Source: an uncultured Oscillospiraceae bacterium (GTDB lineage: Bacteria > Bacillota > Clostridia > Oscillospirales > Ruminococcaceae). Taken from it: a stretch of DNA of 15,279 nucleotides. Under the pieces are notes generated by a model that was given only the letters and a program-made list of their open reading frames with translations, was not told the DNA's origin and searched no databases. Shown here piece after piece: positions 7,782 to 15,137 of the stretch. The stretch lies in assembly GCA_910587335.1 (NCBI GenBank), contig CAJUMG010000009.1, positions 31,316-46,594 on the forward strand, in the 5' to 3' direction. Position 1 is the first letter of the stretch. The number at the start of each line of letters is the position of its first letter. Position numbers and translations under genes: made by a program.

Positions 7782-9329
7782 ATGAAAATAGGAAAGCAAT
7801 CGGTTTTTTATAACGCTTTTTTTCTGTGCCTGTCATCCATTGGCCTACAGCTGATTGGATTTTTATACCGCATTGGGTTAAGCCGCTTTGGCGGCGCCGA
7901 GGTCATGGGGATGTACCAGCTGATCATGCCGGCCTATTCGGTTATTATGTCCTTTACCATGTCCGGACTGACATTGGCGGTCTCTCGTCTATGTGCTCAA
8001 TACCAGGCGGCGGGGGATACCGCTTGTGTACGGGGAACGGTCCGCTTTGCCCAGCTGGTATTTCTTTGTCTGTTTGCCTGTGCCGCTATACCGGTTTGTT
8101 TATTTCCCGATATTCTTGCGGGAGTGGTACTAGGGGAGAAAAAAATCAAGGGCGCTCTGCTTCTGCTTTTGCCCTGTTTATTTTTAACGGGATTTGAAAA
8201 TATCTTTAAATCCTGCTTTCATGGAATAAAATACATCCTGCCGCCGATTGTATCAGAGCTAACCGAACAGATTGTCCGCACCATTGCGGGCCTTGGACTT
8301 TTGCTGGTCCTTTGTCCATCCGACCCGGGCATAGCCACCGCCATGATCGTTTTGGGAATGGTGATTAGTGAAGTTTTCAGCGTTACGATTCTTCTGCTGT
8401 TTTACAAAAGGGCAAAGCGGTCCGTTTTGCCGGGCCAGCGGGGGAGCTCCAAAATCCCCAAGGATATGTTTCGAAGGGTTGCGGCGATCGCTGTGCCGGT
8501 ATCCTCGGCCGGACTGCTCAACAATTTTTTGTCCAGCGCGACTACCGTTTTAATCCCCAACAGACTGATAGCAGCGGGCATTTCCCCACAGCAGGCGATG
8601 TCCAGCTTTGGGGTGATGGTTGGAATGACCATGCCGCTTTTGATGTTGCCAACCGCCTTTATCCATCCGCTGAATACCGTGCTGCTTCCGCGTTTTTCCC
8701 AATACAGTGCAAAGAGCAATGAAGCCCAGACCAGAAGGAAGACGGGAAAAGCAATCCAGGTCACCAGTATATTAACCGCTGTTTCCATGGCAATTATGCT
8801 GCCGGTAGGAGAGGTACTGGCGCAGCTCATCTACAAAAATCCATCGGCAGGGGAACATATTTTTCCGCTGGCAGCTGCGACCTTTTTGACCTTTTATCAT
8901 ATTACCACCGGCAGCATCCTGAACGGAATCGGTATGCAAAAGCAAGCGTCGATTAGTATTGTGGTCACCGGTGTCAGCGAAATTGCTTTTACCTGGCTGA
9001 CTGTTGGAACCATGGGGATTGGCGGGTATGCCTTGGCCTGCATAGGCAGCGAGCTGGTGGGAGTAGCAATGAATTTCTATTGGGTAATCCAAGGGGCAAA
9101 GATCAAGATTCAGTGGAAAAACTGGTTTATCACGCCGTTTCTTGCTGGAGCGGTTTCCGGCTGCTCGGCTCGGCTGCTGTTTGTTTTCCTGTCCCAGAGC
9201 AGCTCCCAGCCGATTTGGGCGGTTTTGATCAGTGTTTTTGCGGCTTTTGGCATTTTTCTCATGTGCCTGTCTTTTTTGGGGATCGATTTTTTCCGGTACT
9301 TAAAAACGCTTTTTGCAAATGAAAGATAA
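7782..9329 (+). CDS. SpoVB/MurJ-like flippase (MOP superfamily, polysaccharide biosynthesis type)
   Basis: A 515-residue polytopic membrane protein with about 14 hydrophobic segments, the usual size for SpoVB-like exporters of the MOP superfamily. The opening 'QSVFYNAFFLCLSSIGLQLIG', with 'YRIGLSRFGGAEVMGMYQLI' next, and the later 'PLLMLPTAFIHPLNTVLLPRFS' are typical of the sporulation/oligosaccharide flippase branch. The likely task is moving a lipid-linked sugar or cell-wall precursor across the cytoplasmic membrane. B. subtilis SpoVB acts in spore cortex synthesis, but Clostridia carry several paralogues, so the symbol is withheld. The upstream ATG at 7767 is rejected: GGAGGG (7769-7774) lies inside that extension, correctly spaced for ATG 7782. 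No clear sigma-A promoter is seen upstream; a weak sigma-E-like -10 (CATAAACT, 7753-7760) is present. Confidence 0.87.
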   Translation: MKIGKQSVFYNAFFLCLSSIGLQLIGFLYRIGLSRFGGAEVMGMYQLIMPAYSVIMSFTMSGLTLAVSRLCAQYQAAGDTACVRGTVRFAQLVFLCLFACAAIPVCLFPDILAGVVLGEKKIKGALLLLLPCLFLTGFENIFKSCFHGIKYILPPIVSELTEQIVRTIAGLGLLLVLCPSDPGIATAMIVLGMVISEVFSVTILLLFYKRAKRSVLPGQRGSSKIPKDMFRRVAAIAVPVSSAGLLNNFLSSATTVLIPNRLIAAGISPQQAMSSFGVMVGMTMPLLMLPTAFIHPLNTVLLPRFSQYSAKSNEAQTRRKTGKAIQVTSILTAVSMAIMLPVGEVLAQLIYKNPSAGEHIFPLAAATFLTFYHITTGSILNGIGMQKQASISIVVTGVSEIAFTWLTVGTMGIGGYALACIGSELVGVAMNFYWVIQGAKIKIQWKNWFITPFLAGAVSGCSARLLFVFLSQSSSQPIWAVLISVFAAFGIFLMCLSFLGIDFFRYLKTLFANER

Positions 9330-9344
9330 AAGAGAATACAGCGT

Positions 9345-9373
9345 TTGTATTGCGGCCGCCTTCATGCTATAAT
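9345..9373 (+). promoter_or_regulatory. Extended -10 promoter for the radical SAM gene
   Basis: TTGTAT (9345-9350), a 17-base spacer, then consensus TATAAT (9368-9373) preceded by TGC, an extended -10. It lies 44 bases before the GTG start and just past the stop of the flippase gene at 9329. Confidence 0.75.
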
Positions 9374-9416
9374 CATCTTTGAAAAACTCTAATCAATCCA
9401 TGAAGGAGATGTTTAG

Positions 9417-10322
9417 GTGGCGCCGTGCTATGATTGTCCCAGGCATTGTGGAGCAAACCGTCCGCTTTTTTATGGACAGGAAGGAAAAACCGGTGTTTGT
9501 GCCATGCCGCTTGCCCCGGTGATTGCCCGGGCTGCGCTGCATTTTGGGGAAGAACCATGCATCAGCGGGAGCAGCGGCTCCGGAACGATATTTTTTAGTG
9601 GATGCTCTCTGCAATGTGTTTTTTGCCAAAACTATGAGATCAGCACGCAAAATTTTGGCCGTCAGGTTAGCATAGAGCGTTTGCAGGAGATTTACGGTGA
9701 ATTGATCGATCAGGGCGCACACAACATCAACTTGGTAAGCCCCACACATTTTGTACGGGCGATTAACAGGTCGCTGGAAAAACCGCTGCCGGTCCCGGTC
9801 ATTTATAACTGTGGCGGTTATGAGCTGGTAGAATCTCTTCGTTTGCTGGAAGGAAAGGTGCAGGTTTATCTGCCTGATCTAAAGTATGTCGATGCAAATC
9901 TAGCATCGCGATATTCCGGTGCACCGGATTATTTTGAGCGGGCCAGCAAAGCGATTTTAGAGATGGTGCGTCAGACAGGGCCTTATCAGCTGGACGAAAA
10001 CGGTCTGATTCGTTCCGGTGTGTTAATCCGCCACCTGATTTTGCCGGGGGAAACGGCAAACAGTAAGCAGGTGATAGACTGGGTTGCGGATACCTTCGCC
10101 CCAGGGACGGTTTTATTCAGCCTTATGAGCCAGTATCTGCCCTGTGGCCACGCGGCGGACTTTCAAAGCCTTAACCGGACCTTGCGCCAGCGTGAATATG
10201 ACGAGGTAGAGGCGCATTTGTTTCACAGAGGAATCGAAGACGGTTTTTTACAGGCGCTTTCTTCTGCGAAAAGCACCTACATTCCTTCGTTTGATCTGAC
10301 CGGCGTTTTCCCAAAAGAATAG
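9417..10322 (+). CDS. PflX-like radical SAM protein
   Basis: A 301-residue iron-sulfur enzyme. The radical SAM motif C-x3-C-x2-C is at C63, C67 and C70 ('GCSLQCVFCQNYEIS'). The N-terminus carries C4, C7, C11 and C28 (CYDCPRHC...GVC), the arrangement seen in the PflX family of uncharacterised radical SAM proteins related to pyruvate formate-lyase activases. 'YNCGGYE' (near 124-130) and 'YLPDLKY' (near 145-151) are further family landmarks for SAM and barrel strands. No glycyl radical enzyme lies in the window, so the target is unknown. The start is GTG 9417 with AAGGAG eight bases upstream; the ATG at 9400 is out of frame. The gene has its own promoter and a strong terminator, so it looks monocistronic. 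Confidence 0.87.
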   Translation: MAPCYDCPRHCGANRPLFYGQEGKTGVCAMPLAPVIARAALHFGEEPCISGSSGSGTIFFSGCSLQCVFCQNYEISTQNFGRQVSIERLQEIYGELIDQGAHNINLVSPTHFVRAINRSLEKPLPVPVIYNCGGYELVESLRLLEGKVQVYLPDLKYVDANLASRYSGAPDYFERASKAILEMVRQTGPYQLDENGLIRSGVLIRHLILPGETANSKQVIDWVADTFAPGTVLFSLMSQYLPCGHAADFQSLNRTLRQREYDEVEAHLFHRGIEDGFLQALSSAKSTYIPSFDLTGVFPKE

Positions 10323-10339
10323 TGCTATGGACGAAAAAT

Positions 10340-10380
10340 AAAAAGAAGACCATCTGTCCCCGACAGATGGTCTTCTTTTT
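10340..10380. terminator. Bidirectional terminator between the radical SAM and rodA genes
   Basis: A perfect 19-bp inverted repeat (10340-10358 with 10362-10380) with a CCC loop, A-run on the left and T-run on the right. It lies 17 bases after the radical SAM stop and 20 bases beyond the end of the convergent rodA-type gene. Confidence 0.93.
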
Positions 10381-10400
10381 TTGCCAATAAGATTGCGCCT

Positions 10401-11531
10401 TTAATCATCCATAAACAGATGCTCTTTATTATGCATATAAACGCTTAAAGCAAGGCCGATTCCCATATAAAGGGTGGTTACCGAGGTGCCGCCATAGCTG
10501 AAAAAGGGAAGGGTTACGCCGATCACCGGCAAAATACTCAAGTTCATACCGATGTTGACAATGCTTTGAAAAGCAATGGTAGCGAAAACACCAATACAGA
10601 TATAGCCACCCAATAAATCGTTTGCTTTGCGGGAAAAGTTTAACAGCCGTCCACAGATCAAAAACAGAAGGAAAATGACCGATATACAGCCGACAAAGCC
10701 CAAGGATTGGCCGACAAAAGAGAAAATAAAATCGTTGTGAATTTCCGGCACATAGACATGCTCGCCGATAAACAGCCCTTCGCCAAATCCGCCGCCGGAC
10801 CCGATGGCAATTTTTGCATTATACTGTTGGTATAAAATCCTATTAGTATCCAAATCCGGAATAAACAGCGCCAGGATGCGAAGCTTTTGGTCGCTGCTCA
10901 ATAGGTACAACCAAGCTAGCGGAGCGGCCACGATCAGGGCAGAGCCGGCGATGATGATATAGCGCAGCTGGATACCCGCGGAAAAAAGCATGGACAAAAA
11001 GATAAAAAGAAAAATCAGTGCGGTACCGTCGTCCCCCTGAAAATGGATCAGCAAACAGGGAATTGCGCCGTGAACACACAGAAAAAGCAGATTTTTTATA
11101 TCCTTAATGCCCTCGCCGACCTTTTCCAAATGCAGTGCAAAGGTCAAAATAAAAGCAATTTTCAAAAGTTCCGAGGGCTGGAAATTGATTCCCAAAAAAG
11201 GGATAGGAAGCCAGGCCTTATCATCGACCGATTCCACCCGCTGTTCACCAAAAAAATAGGTCAGGACCACAAGACCGATACAGACTGGGTAATACAGCTT
11301 CCAAAGCTTGGACAAAAAACGGTAATCGAAGCTGGAGATAATCATGGCGGCCACAAGGCCCAAAAGGGAGGTGATAATCTGCATCTGCACTGCGCGGATG
11401 GTCGCCATACCGGAATGGTGAATGCCGCACATCAGCAACACACTATAGGCGGAACAAACGAAGCACAAAAGCAGGATGATTTTATCTGTTTCTTTAAAAT
11501 AGCGAACAAGGACGTGCCAAATTTTTTTCAC
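10401..11531 (-). CDS. rodA: RodA-type SEDS peptidoglycan glycosyltransferase
   Basis: A 376-residue membrane protein with about ten helices. SEDS-family landmarks are clear: 'KAWLPIPFLGINFQPSELLKI' pattern with W107 and FQPSE at 117-121, 'AIGSGGGFGEGLF' near 242-254, 'PEIHNDFIF' (262-270) with the essential aspartate D267, and C-terminal 'LPFFSYGGTS'. The YQQYNAKIAIGSGG stretch fits RodA better than FtsW or SpoVE. It polymerises lipid II into glycan strands, normally with a class B PBP, during elongation. The reading frame extends to 11651, but GTG at 11529-11531 has a perfect AAGGAG seven bases upstream and gives the normal length. No mreBCD or PBP2 gene is nearby. The promoter is at 11623-11651, divergent from that of fhs. 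RodA versus another SEDS paralogue is inferred. Confidence 0.87.
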   Translation of the reverse strand: MKKIWHVLVRYFKETDKIILLLCFVCSAYSVLLMCGIHHSGMATIRAVQMQIITSLLGLVAAMIISSFDYRFLSKLWKLYYPVCIGLVVLTYFFGEQRVESVDDKAWLPIPFLGINFQPSELLKIAFILTFALHLEKVGEGIKDIKNLLFLCVHGAIPCLLIHFQGDDGTALIFLFIFLSMLFSAGIQLRYIIIAGSALIVAAPLAWLYLLSSDQKLRILALFIPDLDTNRILYQQYNAKIAIGSGGGFGEGLFIGEHVYVPEIHNDFIFSFVGQSLGFVGCISVIFLLFLICGRLLNFSRKANDLLGGYICIGVFATIAFQSIVNIGMNLSILPVIGVTLPFFSYGGTSVTTLYMGIGLALSVYMHNKEHLFMDD

Positions 11532-11622
11532 TTTATTACTCCTTCGCTGGGGATTAGAATATTCATAAAACGCGCCAAAACGCAGATTTGCCTCAAATAA
11601 AGAAAATATGGAAGATGCCATT

Positions 11623-11651
11623 AGTATATCACAAGTTTTGTCCGAAACCAA
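11623..11651 (-). promoter_or_regulatory. Promoter for the rodA-type gene (extended -10)
   Basis: On the minus strand TTGGTT (11646-11651), a 17-base spacer, then TATACT (11623-11628) preceded by TGA. The leader to GTG 11531 is about 85 bases. Confidence 0.6.
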
Positions 11652-11668
11652 TGGAATTGGAAAAAGAA

Positions 11669-11698
11669 TTGAAGTCCCTTATTAAAATATGATATAAT
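11669..11698 (+). promoter_or_regulatory. Promoter for the fhs-tsaE-tsaB-rpiB-upp block
   Basis: TTGAAG (11669-11674), an 18-base spacer, then consensus TATAAT (11693-11698) preceded by TGA (extended -10). Its -35 box is 17 bases from that of the divergent rodA promoter. Confidence 0.75.
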
Positions 11699-11718
11699 AA
11701 CCGAAAGTAAACGACCAT

Positions 11719-11767
11719 GCCATAGTTTAACCAGTATTTGCCCCGCTGTTTTAAAAGCGGCTGTGGC
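11719..11767 (+). other. Structured leader upstream of fhs
   Basis: In the untranslated leader GCCATAG (11719-11725) can pair with CTGTGGC (11761-11767), one G-U pair, enclosing CCGCT (11743-11747) paired with AGCGG (11756-11760). The two 3' arms are contiguous, so the helices could stack into a 12-bp stem with a 17-base single-stranded side. It does not resemble a tetrahydrofolate riboswitch. There is no T-run after it, so it is not a terminator. It may stabilise the mRNA or be chance. Confidence 0.35.
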
Positions 11768-11795
11768 GAAAAAGGAAAAGAAAGGTGAGAAAAAC

Positions 11796-13463
11796 ATGCT
11801 GAGCGATATTGAAATTGCGCAGGGCGCAAAAATGCTTCCAATCACCGAAATTGCCCAAAAGATGAACATCCTTCCAGAGGAACTGGAGCCGTATGGACGG
11901 TATAAGGCAAAACTTTCAGAGGATATTTTTTCTCGTTTACAGGACGAGCCGGACGGAAAGCTAGTGCTGGTTACCGCGATCAATCCAACTCCGGCTGGAG
12001 AGGGAAAAACCACTACTTCGGTAGGGCTTGGACAGGCCATGGAGAAGATTGGCCAAAAGGCGGTTATCGCTTTGCGTGAACCTTCTTTAGGCCCGGTATT
12101 CGGCATTAAGGGCGGCGCTGCCGGCGGCGGCTATTCGCAGGTGGTTCCGATGGAGGATATCAACCTGCATTTTACCGGGGACATGCACGCCATCACCGCG
12201 GCGAACAATCTTCTGTGCGCCATGATCGACAACCACCTACAGCAGGGCAATATTTTGGGAATTGATCAAAGACGCATCCTTTTTAAACGTTGTCTGGATA
12301 TGAACGACCGGGCGCTACGGTTTGTAAACGTTGGCCTGGGTGGCAAGATCAACGGTGTGCCCAGAGAAGACGGATTCCAGATCACCGTAGCCAGTGAAGT
12401 GATGGCGATTCTGTGCTTGGCCTCGGACCTGGACGATCTGAAAGAGCGGTTGGGTTCCATTCTCGTTGCTTATACCTACGACAATAAGCCGGTTTATGCC
12501 CGGGATTTGCAGGTCCATGGGGCGATGGCCGCTTTGCTGAAAGATGCCCTAAAGCCCAATCTGGTACAGACGCTGGAGAATACCCCGGCGCTGATGCATG
12601 GCGGGCCTTTCGCCAATATTGCCCACGGGTGCAACTCGGTCCGCGCCACGAAATTGGCGCTGAAAATGGCTGACTACTGCATCACCGAAGCGGGATTTGG
12701 ATCGGATTTGGGTGCGGAAAAGTTTCTGGACATCAAGTGCCGTTACGCGGGTCTGGCCCCGTCCTGCATTGTCATTGTCGCCACACTGCGGGCGTTAAAG
12801 TACAACGGCGGCGTTCCAAAGGCAGAGGTTGCGGCGGAAAATGTCGGGGCGCTTCGAAAAGGTCTGGTCAATTTAGAGGCACATGTGGAGAATATGCGCA
12901 AATATGGCGTGCCGGTGGTGGTTGCGATCAACCGCTTTTTAACCGATACGGAGGATGAGATCGCGGTGCTAGCCCAGTGCTGCCAGCGTTTGGGGGTAGA
13001 GTATTCCCTGTCCGAGGTATTTGCCAAAGGCGGCGAGGGCGCGGTGGATCTGGCCCATAAAGTAGTAAAAGCCTGCGCCGAGCCCTCTGACTTCAAGCTG
13101 CTTTACGATGAAAAAGCGCCGATCAAGGAAAAAATCCAAACCATTGTCACCAAAATTTACGGCGGTAAGGATGTGGCATACGCCCCAAAAGCGGAAAAGG
13201 CCATCCGGGATATTGAGGCGCTGGGCAAAGCGGATCTGCCGGTCTGTGTGGCGAAGACCCAGTATTCCCTGTCCGATGATCCGGCTAAATTGGGCCGGCC
13301 CACTGGATTTACCGTCAATGTCCGGGATGTAAAGCTGTCTGCCGGTGCGGGCTTTATTGTCGTTATGTCCGGCGATATTATGACCATGCCCGGCCTGCCA
13401 AAGGCGCCGGCTGCTTGCCAGATTGATGTAGATGGTAAAGGCAACATCAAGGGGTTATTCTAA
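11796..13463 (+). CDS. fhs: Formate-tetrahydrofolate ligase
   Basis: A 555-residue cytoplasmic enzyme, the standard length. It makes 10-formyl-tetrahydrofolate from formate, THF and ATP, feeding purine synthesis and, in acetogens, the Wood-Ljungdahl methyl branch. The nucleotide loop 'TPAGEGKTTTSVGLGQ' is at 65-80, followed by 'REPSLGPVFGIKGGAAGGGY' and 'HFTGDMHAITAANNLL', all family signatures. It ends with 'MPGLPKAPAACQIDVDGKG'. The frame reaches back to a GTG at 11763, but no ribosome binding site precedes it; ATG 11796 has AAAGGTGA upstream and yields the canonical N-terminus (MLSDIEIAQ), so it is chosen. tsaE follows after 20 bases with no terminator, so fhs probably leads an operon. Other Wood-Ljungdahl genes are absent from the window, so acetogenesis cannot be claimed. 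Confidence 0.97.
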   Translation: MLSDIEIAQGAKMLPITEIAQKMNILPEELEPYGRYKAKLSEDIFSRLQDEPDGKLVLVTAINPTPAGEGKTTTSVGLGQAMEKIGQKAVIALREPSLGPVFGIKGGAAGGGYSQVVPMEDINLHFTGDMHAITAANNLLCAMIDNHLQQGNILGIDQRRILFKRCLDMNDRALRFVNVGLGGKINGVPREDGFQITVASEVMAILCLASDLDDLKERLGSILVAYTYDNKPVYARDLQVHGAMAALLKDALKPNLVQTLENTPALMHGGPFANIAHGCNSVRATKLALKMADYCITEAGFGSDLGAEKFLDIKCRYAGLAPSCIVIVATLRALKYNGGVPKAEVAAENVGALRKGLVNLEAHVENMRKYGVPVVVAINRFLTDTEDEIAVLAQCCQRLGVEYSLSEVFAKGGEGAVDLAHKVVKACAEPSDFKLLYDEKAPIKEKIQTIVTKIYGGKDVAYAPKAEKAIRDIEALGKADLPVCVAKTQYSLSDDPAKLGRPTGFTVNVRDVKLSAGAGFIVVMSGDIMTMPGLPKAPAACQIDVDGKGNIKGLF

Positions 13464-13483
13464 GAGAAGAGGCTTGCTTATTT

Positions 13484-13912
13484 ATGCGATCAATCGTTAC
13501 TGCCAGCGCGGAAGAAACAGAAAATTTTGCCCAGGAATTGGCCCGGATTTTGCGTCCGGACGATATATTGGCTTTTTTTGGCGGACTTGGAATGGGTAAG
13601 ACTACCTTTGTCCGCGGCCTTGCCCGCGGATTGGGCGGACAGGACGAAGTATCCAGCCCAACCTTTTCGCTGGTACATGAATACAGAACGCAGCCGAAAT
13701 TGTATCATTTTGATATGTATCGGGTTGCTTGTTTTGACGATTTGTATTCCACCGGCTTTTTTGACTATCTGGATACAGGGGCGATTTTGGCGATTGAATG
13801 GAGCGAAAATATCGAGGGAGCTTTGCCGGATCAGGTGATCCGGGTGTGCTTTGAGCGGTTAGACGATACACACAGGCGCATTACGGTGGAAGGGGATGAA
13901 CGCTTTTGCTGA
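13484..13912 (+). CDS. tsaE: tRNA threonylcarbamoyladenosine biosynthesis ATPase TsaE
   Basis: A 142-residue P-loop ATPase that supports the TsaB-TsaD complex in making t6A at position 37 of ANN-decoding tRNAs. Walker A is 'GGLGMGKTTF' (33-42); most homologues have GDLGAGKT, so the aspartate is glycine here. Other signatures are 'SSPTFSLVHEY' (about 62-72), 'HFDMYR' (about 80-85) and 'AIEWSEN' (about 104-110). The start ATG 13484 follows a purine-rich AGAGAAGAGG at a rather long distance of 11 bases. The stop codon overlaps the beginning of tsaB, which indicates translational coupling. tsaD is not in the window. Confidence 0.95.
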   Translation: MRSIVTASAEETENFAQELARILRPDDILAFFGGLGMGKTTFVRGLARGLGGQDEVSSPTFSLVHEYRTQPKLYHFDMYRVACFDDLYSTGFFDYLDTGAILAIEWSENIEGALPDQVIRVCFERLDDTHRRITVEGDERFC

Positions 13913-14604
13913 TGTTGGGGATGGATACTTCTGCCGTGGCGGCATCCGCCGCTCTGTGGGAGGATGGACGGATCATCGGGGACAGTTTCGTGAACGTAAA
14001 GCTGACCCACAGTCAGACCATCCTGCCGATGGTGCAGAATCTGTTTGCCTCCTGCGGCAGGGAGATTTCCCAGGTGGACAAATTCGCGGTTTCTGTTGGA
14101 CCTGGGTCCTTTACAGGGCTTCGCATCGGCATTTCGGCGATCAAAGGGATGGCATTTGGCCTAAACAAAGGCTGTGTCCCGGTCTCTACGCTGGAGGCGT
14201 TGGCTTACAATCTGGTGGGTCAGGAGTGTATAGCGGTGGCGGCAATGGATGCTCGCTGCCAGCAGGTGTATACGGCGCGTTTTCTGGTGGGAAGAGACGG
14301 TATCCGGAGACTGACCGATGACGCGGCTTTGTCTGTTCAGGAGCTGCGGGAGCAGCTTTGTGAAAATTCTACATCTCTGCCTCTGGTTTTAGTTGGAGAT
14401 GGCGCCGGGTTGTGCTATAATAGCTGGAAAGAAGACAAAATTCTGCTGGCGCCAGAGCATCTGCGCTTTCAGCGGGCGGCCTCGGTTTGTACGGCGGCTT
14501 TGGTCCATTTGGATCGAGAGGTTTCTCCAGAGCAGTTGGTTCCTCGGTATCTGCGGCTCCCCCAGGCACAGAGGGAGCTTTTGCAAAAACAGAAAAAGGC
14601 CTAA
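13906..14604 (+). CDS. tsaB: tRNA threonylcarbamoyladenosine biosynthesis protein TsaB
   Basis: A 232-residue ASKHA-fold protein, the non-catalytic partner of TsaD in t6A synthesis. The opening M-L-M-L-G-M-D-T-S aligns with the usual M-x-I-L-x-I-D-T start, and 'VSVGPGSFTGLRIGISAIKGMAFGL', split here as VSVGPGSFTGLRIG then ISAIKGMAFG (about 63-87), is the TsaB signature. TTG 13906 is preferred: AGGGGA lies nine bases upstream and the N-terminus has canonical length. ATG 13912, which overlaps the tsaE stop as TGATG, is the alternative and would remove two residues. It overlaps tsaE by seven bases. A rimI or tsaD gene, often next in Firmicutes, does not follow; rpiB does, 30 bases on. Confidence 0.94.
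   Translation: MLMLGMDTSAVAASAALWEDGRIIGDSFVNVKLTHSQTILPMVQNLFASCGREISQVDKFAVSVGPGSFTGLRIGISAIKGMAFGLNKGCVPVSTLEALAYNLVGQECIAVAAMDARCQQVYTARFLVGRDGIRRLTDDAALSVQELREQLCENSTSLPLVLVGDGAGLCYNSWKEDKILLAPEHLRFQRAASVCTAALVHLDREVSPEQLVPRYLRLPQAQRELLQKQKKA
14393..14421 (+). promoter_or_regulatory. Possible internal promoter for rpiB-upp inside tsaB
   Basis: TTGGAG (14393-14398), a 17-base spacer, then consensus TATAAT (14416-14421) preceded by TGC (extended -10). It has the same architecture as the intergenic promoters at 9345 and 11669. It lies about 210 bases before rpiB, within the tsaB coding sequence. Confidence 0.45.
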
Positions 14605-14634
14605 AGGTTTTTTTGAATGAAAGGAATGGAATAC

Positions 14635-15072
14635 ATGATTGCCATTGGCAGCGATCACGGCGGCTTTGCGTTAAAGGAAGAGATTAAAAAGCATCTGGAC
14701 GAACAGAATATCCCCTATGAGGATTTTGGTACCTATAGCACGGACAGTGTGGACTATCCGCTGATTGCCCAAAAAACCTGCTCGGCAATCGTCAGCGGAA
14801 AATGCGATAAAGGGATTCTTTGCTGTGGTACGGGCATTGGTATTTCAATGGCGGCTAACAAGATCAAAGGGATTCGCGCGGCGTTGTGCGCAGATTATTT
14901 CAGCGCCAAATATACCCGTCTGCACAATGACGCCAACGTCATCTGTATGGGCGGAAGGACTATTGGTCCCGGGTTGGCGCTAGAGCTAGTGGATGTATTT
15001 TTGAACACCCCGTTTGAGGGAGGCCGCCACGCAAGGCGGGTAGAGCAGTTGGCAAAGCTGGAGGAAGAATAG
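14635..15072 (+). CDS. rpiB: Ribose-5-phosphate isomerase B
   Basis: A 145-residue enzyme of the RpiB/LacAB fold that interconverts ribose 5-phosphate and ribulose 5-phosphate. It begins 'MIAIGSDHGGFALKEEIKKH', has 'STDSVDYPLIA' (about 35-45), the catalytic cysteine C64 in 'CCGTGIGISMAANK' and H97 in 'YTRLHNDANVICMGGRTIG'. The cysteine and the SDH motif mark the isomerase rather than LacA/LacB, though some family members take allose 6-phosphate. ATG 14635 is chosen because it gives the canonical M-x-I-A-I-G-S-D-H start and is preceded by AAAGGA; ATG 14617 and 14626 in the same frame are alternatives adding six or three residues. It sits between tsaB and upp, with no terminator on either side. 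Confidence 0.95.
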   Translation: MIAIGSDHGGFALKEEIKKHLDEQNIPYEDFGTYSTDSVDYPLIAQKTCSAIVSGKCDKGILCCGTGIGISMAANKIKGIRAALCADYFSAKYTRLHNDANVICMGGRTIGPGLALELVDVFLNTPFEGGRHARRVEQLAKLEEE

Positions 15073-15137
15073 GCAAATCCGGCTTTTAGGAAATTACAAT
15101 CAAAAATGCCGTTGGGGCGGAAATGGAGAAATGCGCT

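Noticed and set aside
11043..11600. 185-codon open frame on the plus strand opposite the rodA-type gene
   Set aside because: It lies wholly antisense to a well-supported SEDS gene, has no family signature or ribosome binding site, and its composition (many Q, K, H) is that of an antisense shadow.
11699..11795. Tetrahydrofolate riboswitch upstream of fhs
   Set aside because: The leader is about the right size, but the conserved core and junction sequences of the known THF riboswitch are not there; only two short stems are seen.
13896..14321. 141-codon open frame overlapping tsaB in another frame
   Set aside because: tsaB is firmly identified in the true frame; the alternative is rich in G, R and W and matches no family.
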